Of a stretch of 64,000 bases of DNA, positions 19,414 through 30,918 are shown piece by piece. The stretch lies in contig CAJAQB010000008.1 of the NCBI GenBank assembly GCA_903943975.1, positions 124,001 through 188,000 of the forward strand, given 5' to 3'. The stretch comes from Synechococcus lacustris. GTDB lineage: Bacteria; Cyanobacteriota; Cyanobacteriia; PCC-6307; Cyanobiaceae. A program made the position numbers and the translations under genes. Position 1 is the stretch's first letter. Every line of letters begins with the position of its first letter. Below the pieces are notes generated by a model. The model was not told where the DNA came from, ran no database searches, and saw nothing but the letters and a program-made list of their open reading frames with translations.

Positions 19414-19441
19414 AAAAAAAGCGGCCTTCTGGCCGCTTTTT
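19414..19441. terminator. Bidirectional rho-independent terminator
   Basis: GCGGCC-TTCT-GGCCGC (19421-19436) is flanked by seven A on the left and five T on the right. It can end the PSRP-3 transcript on the plus strand. On the minus strand it can end the atpD-atpC-PCP_red transcript, which arrives from the other side. Confidence 0.9.
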
Positions 19442-19460
19442 AATGGTTGATAGTGGCCTC

Positions 19461-19625
19461 TTATTTCTTCTGGCCGAATTTAGCCTTTGCTTCGCTGTAA
19501 AAGTCTGCATCGACGCTATTCAAACCAGCATCCCGGGCCATTGCTTCAATCCGACCGCGCACAGCCGGCCGCACAAAAAAGGGAACCTCCTTAAGAAGTT
19601 CCCTGGCTTGCTCGCTCCATTCCAT
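19461..19625 (-). CDS. 54-residue PCP_red-domain protein
   Basis: This small gene reads ATG 19625 to TAA 19461 and encodes 54 residues starting MEWSEQARELLKEVPFFVRP and ending FYSEAKAKFGQKK. The pattern (W, Ala/Leu helix, VPFFVR, later an Ala-Arg-Asp helix) is that of the C-terminal PCP_red domain (PF08369) of the light-independent protochlorophyllide reductase subunit ChlB, here standing alone. It lies 4 nt behind atpC on the same strand and ahead of the shared terminator, so it is probably the last gene of atpD-atpC. Its function is unknown; a role in pigment or photosystem biogenesis is only a guess. Confidence 0.8.
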   Translation of the reverse strand: MEWSEQARELLKEVPFFVRPAVRGRIEAMARDAGLNSVDADFYSEAKAKFGQKK

Positions 19626-19629
19626 CAAA

Positions 19630-20037
19630 TCAGAGGGCTCGGGTGGCTTGGAGCCTGGCCCGGGCTTTCTTGAAGCTTTGCTCGGCTTTCACTTTTTCAG
19701 GGCTGTTTTCCTTGCCTTCGAAGGAAGCCGCTGTTTGTTGGGCAGCATCTAGTTCCTGCTGCGCTTTGCTGGCGTCGATGCTGCTGGCTGGTTCGGCAGC
19801 GTTAACCAGCACATTCACCTCATCAGACTCCACCTCGGCGAAGCCACCCATGAGGGCAATGGCGGTCCAACGGTTGCCTTCCCGTAGGCGCAGTACACCT
19901 ACGTCTACGGCGGTGAGCAGCGAAACGTGACCAGGGAGAACACCGAGTTGACCGGTGGTGCTGGGCAGGATCACCTCGTCGGCAATGCCGTCGAAGACGC
20001 TCTGGTCAGGGCAGAGCACCCGCAGGGTGAGCGGCAT
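19630..20037 (-). CDS. atpC: ATP synthase F1 subunit epsilon
   Basis: Epsilon binds gamma and the c-ring and acts as an intrinsic brake on ATP hydrolysis. Its 135 residues comprise the N-terminal beta sandwich (MPLTLRVLCPDQSVFDGIAD, STTGQLGVLPGHVSLL) and a C-terminal helical hairpin (DASKAQQELDAAQQTA). It follows atpD by 42 nt on the minus strand. Confidence 0.97.
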   Translation of the reverse strand: MPLTLRVLCPDQSVFDGIADEVILPSTTGQLGVLPGHVSLLTAVDVGVLRLREGNRWTAIALMGGFAEVESDEVNVLVNAAEPASSIDASKAQQELDAAQQTAASFEGKENSPEKVKAEQSFKKARARLQATRAL

Positions 20038-20079
20038 GGGGGAAAGTCCTCAGGGAAGGGGGCAGAGGCGGGATGCTGA

Positions 20080-22069
<1,990 letters not shown>

Positions 22070-22133
22070 CATCGAGCTTGAGACCCCTGCTGGGGTCCCA
22101 CGTTTCACCCCTTTTCCCTTTCCCCAACTCTGA

Positions 22134-23786
<1,653 letters not shown>

Positions 23787-23797
23787 TCGCATACCCA

Positions 23798-23856
23798 GGG
23801 GGCTTAGCCCCCAAATCAATAGGGGCAGAAGGGTTTTTACCCTTTTGCCTTTTTTT
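23798..23856 (+). terminator. groESL terminator
   Basis: Two hairpins follow groEL. The first is GGGGGC-TTA-GCCCCC (23798-23812). The second is an 11-bp hairpin with a TTTT loop (23824-23849) followed by a run of T to 23856. The second is a textbook rho-independent terminator; the first may be a stabilising or earlier stem. Confidence 0.88.
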
Positions 23857-23967
23857 ATGTCTGGCATCAGATCATGCCTTGAGCCGCAGGGTTTCGATGC
23901 CTTGGCCAGGGCAAGTTCCATGGACCGACTGGGATTTTGCTGTAATAGCCACTGAATTTTGCTTTTT

Positions 23968-23983
23968 TGTAGCAGCTGTTACA
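23968..23983. promoter_or_regulatory. NtcA-type binding site upstream of the ammonium transporter
   Basis: TGTA-N8-TACA (core GTA-N8-TAC at 23969-23982) is a perfect match to the NtcA consensus. It is centred 58 nt before the TTG start of the amt gene. NtcA activates ammonium transporters under nitrogen limitation, so gene function and site agree. I see no good TAnnnT -10 box about 22 nt downstream, so the exact promoter remains open. Confidence 0.75.
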
Positions 23984-24033
23984 GGTGGCGCCCCTGGAAA
24001 AGTTCAGGGTGAACCACGATCGCTGAAATCCCT

Positions 24034-25284
24034 TTGACTGCCGTAGCCCTGGCCACTAACGGCTTCATCCTGATCTGTGCAGCCCTCGTGTTGTTGATGA
24101 CCCCGGCCCTGGGGCTTTTCTATGCGGGCTTTGTGCGGGGTCGCAATGTGCTCAACACCCTGATGATGAGCTTCGGGGCGATGGCCCTGGTGAGTGTGCT
24201 CTGGATGCTCTACGGCTACAGCCTGGCCTTTTCCGAAGGCTCTGGTCCGTTCGCTCCTTTTGTTGGTGGTTTGGCCTGGGCCGGGCTTTCAAATTGGTCG
24301 GCCCCCTTCAACTCCAACGGCCTCAGCCACGGGGCCGTGGCGTTTTTTCAGCTCACATTTGCGATCATCACGCCCGCCCTGGTGTCTGGGGCGGTGGTGG
24401 AACGGATGAATTTCCGGGCTTGGATGCTCTTTTTGTTGCTCTGGAGCACTTTCATCTATTTGCCCCTTGCCCATATGGTTTGGGGGCCTGGGGGCTTTCT
24501 GGGCACCAGTGGGGGCCTGGGGGCCCTTGATTTTGCCGGGGGCTATGTGGTGGAGATGGCCTCAGGGGCTGCTGCTGCAGTGGCTGCCCTGGTGGTGGGC
24601 CCTCGCCGCACTTACCCCAACCACAACGCCCCACCCCACAACGTGCCCTTCATCCTGTTGGGGGCGGGCTTGCTCTGGTTTGGCTGGTTTGGTTTCAACG
24701 GCGGCAGTGGACTGGTGGCTGGAAACCTTGCCAGCCTTGCTTGCCTCACCACTAATACCGCCGGAGCCTCAGCGACTTTGGTGTGGATGCTGCTGGACAC
24801 CTACCAGCGCGGTAAACCCACCGCGGTGGGCGCGGCTACCGGGGCGGTGGCTGGTTTGGTGGCGATCACCCCGGCGGCGGGGTTTGTTAGTCCGATTGGG
24901 GCCCTATTTATCGGTGCCCTGGCTGCGCTTGTGTGTAGCACTGCCCTGCAGTTGAAGGGGCGGTTGCGGTTGGATGACAGTCTTGATGTGTTGCCTGTGC
25001 ATGGGCTGGCCGGCACGCTTGGGGTGCTGCTCACCGGCATCTTTGCCCTAAAGAGCGTTAATCCAGCAGGGGCCGATGGTTTGCTGGCAGGTAATCCCCT
25101 GCAGCTATGGATTCAACTTAAGGCCGCTGGTTTCACGCTGTTGTGGGTGGGGGTGGGCACCTTTGTGGTGTTGCAGCTGATTCGTCAGTTCATGCCCCTA
25201 AGGGTGAGTGATCAGGCGGAACGGCTGGGGCTTGATATCAGTGCCCATGGGGAAGAGGCCTATAACAATGAATTCACCGGCTGA
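24034..25284 (+). CDS. amt: Ammonium transporter (Amt/Mep family) with a Glu variant at the first pore histidine
   Basis: This is a 416-residue polytopic ammonium channel. Conserved features are the N-terminal ALVLLMTPALGLFYAGFVRG, the substrate-site Asp166 (ALDFAGG) and the second pore histidine His323 (VLPVHGLAGTLG). The first pore histidine (E. coli H168) is replaced by Glu174 (GGYVVEMASG), as in yeast Mep1/Mep3. TTG 24034 is the only usable start: an in-frame TGA lies at 24010 and no other start falls between. The cleaved signal peptide of many Amt proteins is not apparent. An NtcA-type site upstream implies nitrogen control. Confidence 0.93.
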   Translation: MTAVALATNGFILICAALVLLMTPALGLFYAGFVRGRNVLNTLMMSFGAMALVSVLWMLYGYSLAFSEGSGPFAPFVGGLAWAGLSNWSAPFNSNGLSHGAVAFFQLTFAIITPALVSGAVVERMNFRAWMLFLLLWSTFIYLPLAHMVWGPGGFLGTSGGLGALDFAGGYVVEMASGAAAAVAALVVGPRRTYPNHNAPPHNVPFILLGAGLLWFGWFGFNGGSGLVAGNLASLACLTTNTAGASATLVWMLLDTYQRGKPTAVGAATGAVAGLVAITPAAGFVSPIGALFIGALAALVCSTALQLKGRLRLDDSLDVLPVHGLAGTLGVLLTGIFALKSVNPAGADGLLAGNPLQLWIQLKAAGFTLLWVGVGTFVVLQLIRQFMPLRVSDQAERLGLDISAHGEEAYNNEFTG

Positions 25285-25300
25285 TCAATTTGTTGGCCGA

Positions 25301-27202
25301 TCAGAGATAGAAACCAACGGTGGTTATCACTCGAGTGCCCTTTCCCCTGAGGGCACTACGTAAGAAATAGGTGGATTGGTTGTGGAGTAAGGCTTCCCAG
25401 CGGTGGCGGGTTACAAATACCGGCAATACCACTGTGCAAAAAAGGTTGGCCCCCTTGCGGTGTTGTTCCTCGAATTTATGCACAAAATCCACCACTGGAG
25501 TGGTTAGGGATCGGTAGGGGGAATCCAAGATCACCAGCGGCACCTGGGGGAGTTGCTTGGCCCATTGGCGGCGAAAAGCTTCGGCTTTGCCATGGCCCAG
25601 ATCCACATGTACCGCCACCAGTTCGGTGGCAATGCTGTGGGCATAGCGCACTGCTTCGTAGCTGCCCCGGTGCAGTTGACCCACGAGAACCACCACTGGA
25701 GCCGCCCCCCCCGGGGCTGGGGCGGCGGGCAGGCTGAGCTTTACGTCGGTGGCGAGGCGTAGGCGCTTTGATACCAACCGGTAGTGGTTGTGGATCGTTA
25801 GAAATATGGTTACCAGCAGGGGCACGGCCAGCACAATCAGCCAGGCCCCCTGGTGGAACTTGCTGAACAGCAGCACTGCCGTAACTACAGCAGTTACCAC
25901 GGCGCCAAAGCCATTGATCAGGGCCTTGACCCGCCAGCCCCTGGAGCGTTCCTTCAACCAATGAATCACCATCCCTGCCTGGGAGAGGGTGAAGCTGGTG
26001 AATACTCCCACCGCATAGAGCGGGATCAGGCGACTAACGCTGCCGCCGAACAGCACCAACAAAAGACCAGCGCCGATCGAAAGGAAAACGATGCCGTTGC
26101 TAAAAACCAGCCGGTCTCCGAGGGAAGCCAGCTGCCGCGGCATGAAACCATCCTGGGCCAGAAAAGCGGCCAGTCTTGGGAAATCTGCATAGGCGGTGTT
26201 GGCCGCCAGCAGCAGGATCAGCAGGGTGCCGAGCTGGAGCACCAAGAGCAGGAAGCCGTTACCGAAAACCTTCTCGCCAATCTGATAAAGCAGCGTGGGG
26301 CCATTTTCCAGATAAACCAGCCCCAGGTGACTGGCCAGCAGGCTGATGCCCAGGAACATCACAGCCAGCAATATCACCATCGTGCCCAGCACCCGCCGGG
26401 CATTACGCCATTCCACCGGGCGGAAGGCCATCACGCTGTCGCTGATCGCCTCAATGCCGGTGAGGGCGGCACAGCCGGAGCTAAAGGCCCGCATCATCAG
26501 CACTGGACCGATGGCCATGGCCGTGCCGTGGTGGTGGCTGGCGGCCGCTTCCGTGAGCAGTTGTTGTTGTTGATCCGCTGCCAGCACCGGCAGGGATCCC
26601 TGCAGCAACTGGATCAGACCCACCCCCACCAGCAGCAGGATTGAGCCCAGAAATAAGTAGGTGGGCAGGCTCATCACCTGGGCGCTGGAGCGCACGCCCC
26701 GCAGGTTTGCCACCATCAACACCACCACGGCCGCCAAACAGAGCGGCACCCGCATGGCATCAAGGCCTGGCAGGTAGGAGGTGAGGGCGGCGATGCCCGC
26801 CGCCACACTCACCGCCACGGTGAGCACATAGTCAAGGGAGAGGGAGGCGCCGGCCACCAGGCCAGCGGTGGAGCCCAGGTTGTCGTGGGAGACCCGGTAG
26901 GAGCCACCGCCGCGGGGGTAGGCCTTGATGGTTTGGCTGTAGCTAATGCCAACCACCACCATCAGCAGCACGATCATGCCGGTGATCGGCAGGGTGAACT
27001 GCAGGGCGGCGGCCCCGGCCATGCCCAGCACCAAGACGATCTCCTGGGTGGCGTAGGCCACCGATGAGAGGGCATCGGAACTGAGGATCGCCAGGGCCTC
27101 TGAGTTGGTTAGGCGTTCTTCGTCATGGGCACTGGTGGGCAGAGGCTCGCCAAACAGTCCGCGCTTGAGGCGCTCAAGCACCAGATTTAATTGGCTTGCC
27201 AT
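25301..27202 (-). CDS. kimA: KimA-like high-affinity potassium importer (APC/KUP superfamily)
   Basis: This 633-residue protein closely resembles Bacillus subtilis KimA (YdaO) along its whole length. The membrane part has ILSSDALSSVAYATQE with Asp43 and Tyr50, AGASLSLDYVLTVAVS with the Asp-Tyr-Thr set, and RLIPLYAVGVFTSFTLSQAG. These correspond to KimA's K+-coordinating residues. The cytoplasmic C-terminal domain (~480-633) ends in the matching RHRWEALLHNQSTYFLR region. KimA is a K+/H+ symporter inhibited by c-di-AMP. I use ATG 27202 over TTG 27220; the gene lies 5 nt behind secG. Confidence 0.85.
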   Translation of the reverse strand: MASQLNLVLERLKRGLFGEPLPTSAHDEERLTNSEALAILSSDALSSVAYATQEIVLVLGMAGAAALQFTLPITGMIVLLMVVVGISYSQTIKAYPRGGGSYRVSHDNLGSTAGLVAGASLSLDYVLTVAVSVAAGIAALTSYLPGLDAMRVPLCLAAVVVLMVANLRGVRSSAQVMSLPTYLFLGSILLLVGVGLIQLLQGSLPVLAADQQQQLLTEAAASHHHGTAMAIGPVLMMRAFSSGCAALTGIEAISDSVMAFRPVEWRNARRVLGTMVILLAVMFLGISLLASHLGLVYLENGPTLLYQIGEKVFGNGFLLLVLQLGTLLILLLAANTAYADFPRLAAFLAQDGFMPRQLASLGDRLVFSNGIVFLSIGAGLLLVLFGGSVSRLIPLYAVGVFTSFTLSQAGMVIHWLKERSRGWRVKALINGFGAVVTAVVTAVLLFSKFHQGAWLIVLAVPLLVTIFLTIHNHYRLVSKRLRLATDVKLSLPAAPAPGGAAPVVVLVGQLHRGSYEAVRYAHSIATELVAVHVDLGHGKAEAFRRQWAKQLPQVPLVILDSPYRSLTTPVVDFVHKFEEQHRKGANLFCTVVLPVFVTRHRWEALLHNQSTYFLRSALRGKGTRVITTVGFYL

Positions 27203-27207
27203 CGGGG

Positions 27208-27438
27208 CTAGCTCACCCAACCGGCGCTGAGTACCACTGCAAAGCCCAGGAAGAGGGCGAGCAGGGTCCAGCTGATGCGGTTCAGGGTGTTTTCAGCGCT
27301 GCGGGCACTGGTAAACATCGAGCTGCCGCTGGCGGCAAGTCCCCCCATGCCATCACCTTTGGGACTGTGCAGCAGCACAGAAATGATCAGCAATACGCCG
27401 GTGACGGCCCAAAGCCAACTGAGGATGGATTGCAGCAT
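27208..27438 (-). CDS. secG: Preprotein translocase subunit SecG
   Basis: This is a small accessory subunit of the SecYEG channel. Its 76 residues have two membrane helices (LWAVTGVLLIISVLLH and ISWTLLALFLGFAVVLSAG). They flank the conserved loop SPKGDGMGGLAASGSSMF. It sits between gpmI (12-nt gap) and the KimA-like gene on the minus strand, so the three are probably cotranscribed. Confidence 0.95.
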   Translation of the reverse strand: MLQSILSWLWAVTGVLLIISVLLHSPKGDGMGGLAASGSSMFTSARSAENTLNRISWTLLALFLGFAVVLSAGWVS

Positions 27439-27450
27439 GACCGATGGCGA

Positions 27451-29088
27451 TTAGGCCAATGTAGGCCGAGACTGCACTGGACTTTTCGCCGTGATCGGCA
27501 CCACCAGGCTGCGGCCACTCATGGCGGCCGGCACTTCTATTCCCAGCAGTTGCAGCACCGTAGGGGCGATGTCGGCTAGGCCACCATCCTGGCGCAATTG
27601 AAGGTCCCCACCAAAGCCGGCCAGCTTGCGTTTTTCGCCTTCCACCAGGATGAAGGGCACCGGATTGGTGGTGTGGGCGGTCCAGGGGCGGCCATCGGCC
27701 CCTTGCATTAATTCAGCATTGCCGTGGTCTGCGGTGATCAGCAGGCTGCCCCCCATGCGACAGGTGGCATCCAGCAGCCTGCCCACACAGTGGTCTACGC
27801 AGCCCACGGCTTCCACGGTGGCCTGCATGTCTCCGGTGTGGCCCACCATGTCTGGGTTGGCGAAGTTGATTACCACCAGGGAATAGATGCCCTTGCGAAT
27901 GGCCGCCACACAACCGTCGGTGAGGCTCTCTGCCGACATGGCGGGGGACTGGTCGTAGGTGGCCACCTTGGGGGAGGGCACCAGGTGCCGGTCTTCGCCG
28001 GGGAAGGGTTTCTCCATCCCGCCATTGAGGAAGTAGGTGACGTGGGGATATTTCTCGGTTTCGGCGGTGCGGAACTGGCGCAGCCCCTCCCGGGAGATCA
28101 CTTCCCCCAACAGGTCATCGAGGGATTCCGGGGGGAAGGCCACCGCCACCGGCAGGCCCTTTTCGTATTGGGTGAAGGTGACCACATGCAGCGGTTGGAT
28201 CTGCTGGCGGTCAAAGCCCTTGAAATCCGGTTTGACCAGGGCGGCGGTTAGTTGCCGCATGCGGTCGGGGCGGAAGTTGAACAGCACCAGCCCATCGTTG
28301 GCGGCGATCACTTCCGGGCCAAAACGCACCGGTTCCAGGAATTCGTCGCTGGTGCCGGCCTGATGGGCACTGGCCAGCACGGCTTCAGGGGTTTCGCTGC
28401 TTACCAGGCCCACTTCAGTGAGCAGGCGATAGGCCTTCTCCACTCTTTCCCAACGGTTGTCGCGGTCCATGGCCCAGTAGCGGCCACAGAGACTGGTGAT
28501 TGAACCAACCCCGGTTTCGGCGATCGCCTCCCGCAGCTGGGCCAGGTAACCGAGGGAGCTGTTGGTGGGGGTGTCGCGGCCATCGGTGATCGCATGGATG
28601 CAAACCTCCTTGAAGCCCCGGCCGGCGGCCCAGCGCAGCAGCCCAGCCAGATGCTTTACGTGGCTGTGCACGCCCCCATCGGAGAGCAGACCCAGCAGAT
28701 GCAGGCGTCCGCCGTTCTGCAGCAGGCCGTCGGCCAGTTTGTTGAGGGCAGGGTTCTGGTTGATGCTGCCGCTGGCCACAGCCTGGCCAATGCGCACCAG
28801 CTCCTGGCGGATCACCCGGCCTGAACCAATGGTGAGGTGCCCCACCTCTGAATTGCCCATTTGGCCGTCGGGCAGGCCCACATGGGCGCCACTGGCTTCG
28901 ATCAGGCTGTGGGGATAGGCATGCCAGAGGGCGTCCATCACCGGCGTTTTCGCCGCGCGGATCGCGTTGTGGTCTGCCTCGGGCTGCTCCCCCCAACCAT
29001 CGAGGATCGCCAATACCACTGGAGCCACTGGGGGCAAACTTCGCTCCACAAGGGTTGTATCGGTGGTGGGGGGTGTCGCCGCTGTCAC
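27451..29088 (-). CDS. gpmI: 2,3-bisphosphoglycerate-independent phosphoglycerate mutase
   Basis: This enzyme interconverts 3- and 2-phosphoglycerate using two Mn2+ ions. Its 545 residues are the family length. The first metal motif is [16 protein letters not shown], the phospho-accepting serine is in [16 protein letters not shown], and later metal ligands are in [16 protein letters not shown] and ITADHGNAE. It starts at GTG 29088 after a Pro/Thr-rich lead. It is divergent from pyrR. Confidence 0.97.
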   Translation of the reverse strand: MTAATPPTTDTTLVERSLPPVAPVVLAILDGWGEQPEADHNAIRAAKTPVMDALWHAYPHSLIEASGAHVGLPDGQMGNSEVGHLTIGSGRVIRQELVRIGQAVASGSINQNPALNKLADGLLQNGGRLHLLGLLSDGGVHSHVKHLAGLLRWAAGRGFKEVCIHAITDGRDTPTNSSLGYLAQLREAIAETGVGSITSLCGRYWAMDRDNRWERVEKAYRLLTEVGLVSSETPEAVLASAHQAGTSDEFLEPVRFGPEVIAANDGLVLFNFRPDRMRQLTAALVKPDFKGFDRQQIQPLHVVTFTQYEKGLPVAVAFPPESLDDLLGEVISREGLRQFRTAETEKYPHVTYFLNGGMEKPFPGEDRHLVPSPKVATYDQSPAMSAESLTDGCVAAIRKGIYSLVVINFANPDMVGHTGDMQATVEAVGCVDHCVGRLLDATCRMGGSLLITADHGNAELMQGADGRPWTAHTTNPVPFILVEGEKRKLAGFGGDLQLRQDGGLADIAPTVLQLLGIEVPAAMSGRSLVVPITAKSPVQSRPTLA

Positions 29089-29219
29089 CCAGTTTTGCTG
29101 TGGTACCTAAGCCAAATTTACATCGCTTCCCAAGGCTTTTCCCGTCTGTGTCACGGGCGTCAGCTTTTGAGCACGCTGATCAGCCCTAGGATCTGCCTTC
29201 GTTTTAGTGGCAGCCGGTG

Positions 29220-29801
29220 ATGGGACGAGCGTCCTTCCCGCCCCAGGATTGCGACCGGGTCACGATTCTCGATGCGGCGGAATTGCATCGCACCGTGCTG
29301 CGGCTCTGCACCCAGATGCTGGAGAGTGTCCCTGACCCCAAGGACCTGGTGCTGCTGGGGATCCCCACCCGGGGGGTGGCCCTAGCCCAGGTGTTGGCCC
29401 GGGAGCTGGAACTGCTGCTGGGCCAGCCGGTGGACCATGGGGTGCTTGATCCCACCTTCCATCGGGATGACTTGAACCGGGTGGGCACCCGCCTCGCCCT
29501 GCCCACCGCCTTGCCTGTGTCGATCGACGGCCGTTCCCTGGTGTTGGTAGACGACGTGGTGTTCACGGGGCGCACCGTACGGGCGGCCCTGGAGGCGCTG
29601 CAGGCCTGGGGGCGTCCGGCAAATGTGCGCCTGCTGGCGATGGTGGATCGCGGCCACCGGGAACTGCCGATTCAGCCTGATTTTGTGGGCCGGGTGGTGC
29701 CCACCAGCCGCCAGGAATTTATCCACCTGATGCTGCAGGAGGTGGATGGCGAAGAGGGGGTGGCGCTGCTGCGGCCGCGGGGCGGCGTGTCCCTCAGCTA
29801 G
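29220..29801 (+). CDS. pyrR: PyrR bifunctional pyrimidine regulator / uracil phosphoribosyltransferase
   Basis: The 193 residues form a type I phosphoribosyltransferase fold with the PRPP loop LVLVDDVVFTGRTVRAAL (~100-117). The PyrR-type segments LGIPTRGVALA and DPTFHRDDLNRVG are also present. In Firmicutes PyrR binds pyr mRNA; in cyanobacteria it may be mainly a salvage enzyme. ATG 29220 directly follows an in-frame GTG at 29217. No pyr gene is adjacent. Confidence 0.92.
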   Translation: MGRASFPPQDCDRVTILDAAELHRTVLRLCTQMLESVPDPKDLVLLGIPTRGVALAQVLARELELLLGQPVDHGVLDPTFHRDDLNRVGTRLALPTALPVSIDGRSLVLVDDVVFTGRTVRAALEALQAWGRPANVRLLAMVDRGHRELPIQPDFVGRVVPTSRQEFIHLMLQEVDGEEGVALLRPRGGVSLS

Positions 29802-30056
29802 CTAGCTGACAGGCTCCAGTTCATCGGCCCGGAAGTGGGCCTTGTAACGACCAAAGGCCACCACCACGGGCAAAGTTGGGCTGATTGGCCGGCCTTGCCA
29901 GTCGTCTAGCACTTTGCTTACTTCCCCCTCCTGGCCTTGCATGTCGAAGGCTTGGCCGCGGTGCTCAGGGTGGGTGAATACCTGAACCGACTCACTCACA
30001 CGTACACGGTCCCCGGGCTTCATGCCTGCTTTTGCTTTTGCTAGCCATCCTGTCAT
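29802..30056 (-). CDS. ftrV: Ferredoxin-thioredoxin reductase variable chain
   Basis: FtrV is the small beta-barrel subunit that caps the catalytic FtrC subunit, which passes electrons from ferredoxin to thioredoxin. The 84 residues include the signature KPGDRVRVSESVQVFTHPEH and later GRPISPTLPVVVAFGRYKAH with FRADELEPV. ATG 30056 abuts the stop of the upstream gene (TGA-ATG); ATG 30023 would give a 73-residue protein closer to the usual length. ftrC is not in this window. The gene ends head-on with pyrR, the two stops being adjacent. Confidence 0.9.
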   Translation of the reverse strand: MTGWLAKAKAGMKPGDRVRVSESVQVFTHPEHRGQAFDMQGQEGEVSKVLDDWQGRPISPTLPVVVAFGRYKAHFRADELEPVS

Positions 30057-30899
30057 TCAGCGGCGACAGTCGCTCTCGGGGCCCTCTTCCACCACCTTGC
30101 CCCCCAGCTCCTTGCAGGCGGCCTGGAAGGCGGCCCAGTCCCCCAGCCCCTGGCCCATGTAACGGCGAACTAAGCCATCTAGCCGTTGGGGATCAACCGG
30201 GCCCCCTGGGCCGCTGCTATGGGCCGGCCCATGGCTGTTGTGGTCTTCCTGGCGCAGGCGCAGGGCTGCAATGGCAATATCCACCTGGCGGCGCAGCGGC
30301 ACAGCCTGGGTTTTCCACCAGGGGTGGTCCAGCTGATTGAGTTGATCAAGGGCCTCCCACCACTGTTTTTTTGCCACCGCCGTTTGGGCTTTTTCAAATA
30401 GGAAGCGATTGAAGGCCCAGTTTTCGCGCAGGGCCTCCTGGAGGGCTTGGCCTTCGGGAAATCGGTTTTCGCCGCTGCTGCTTAACAGCGAAAAAGCTTG
30501 GTTTAGTTCCCCCCGCTGGAACCGCTGCATCACCCATTGCTTGAGCTGCTGGCGCCAGTGCTGCAGTTGGCGGTTTTCGGCCAGGGGATTGGCGCTGCGG
30601 CTCACCAGCCGCCGCTGTTGATCAAGGGCGGCCCACCAGCGGCCCTGGTCCCAACTGAGCTGGGCCTGGCGCCGCAGGCAGGTTTCCACCAGGGCCTGTT
30701 CCTGGGGGCGCAGCGGTTGGAGGGCCCCCAGTTGCCTGCCGAGCCGTAGGCAGGCCCCCAGCTGACCCGCCTGGGCGGCGTTGCGCAGGCGCTGGGGTAG
30801 GCGTTGCTGCCAGAGACCTAGGCCAGCCAGGCCGAGCAGCAGCACCCCAAGGGTTCCGCTCAGCCAGAGCCAGGGGAGCCGGGGGGGGCGGAGGGCCAA
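30057..30899 (-). CDS. Hypothetical single-pass membrane protein
   Basis: This 280-residue protein starts, in my reading, at TTG 30899, 19 nt behind the Hsp70-like stop; the frame continues upstream to 31004 only inside that gene. It has one N-terminal membrane helix (LWLSGTLGVLLLGLAGLGLW). A long Gln/Leu/Arg-rich helical region follows, with repeated Trp (WWAALDQQRRL, WWEALDQLNQL) that resembles loosely repeated helical pairs. I recognise no family. Its position between the Hsp70-like ATPase and ftrV suggests a partner or adaptor for that ATPase. Confidence 0.65.
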   Translation of the reverse strand: MALRPPRLPWLWLSGTLGVLLLGLAGLGLWQQRLPQRLRNAAQAGQLGACLRLGRQLGALQPLRPQEQALVETCLRRQAQLSWDQGRWWAALDQQRRLVSRSANPLAENRQLQHWRQQLKQWVMQRFQRGELNQAFSLLSSSGENRFPEGQALQEALRENWAFNRFLFEKAQTAVAKKQWWEALDQLNQLDHPWWKTQAVPLRRQVDIAIAALRLRQEDHNSHGPAHSSGPGGPVDPQRLDGLVRRYMGQGLGDWAAFQAACKELGGKVVEEGPESDCRR

Positions 30900-30918
30900 G
30901 ACAGGGCCAGGGCTGGAG

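Noticed and set aside
19443-19673. 76-codon plus-strand frame behind the PSRP-3 terminator
   Set aside because: It is the antisense shadow of the 54-aa PCP_red gene and the end of atpC. It starts inside the terminator and has no family resemblance.
23791-24033. Small protein genes between groEL and the ammonium transporter
   Set aside because: Open frames here run through the two hairpins or the NtcA site and show no protein-like pattern.
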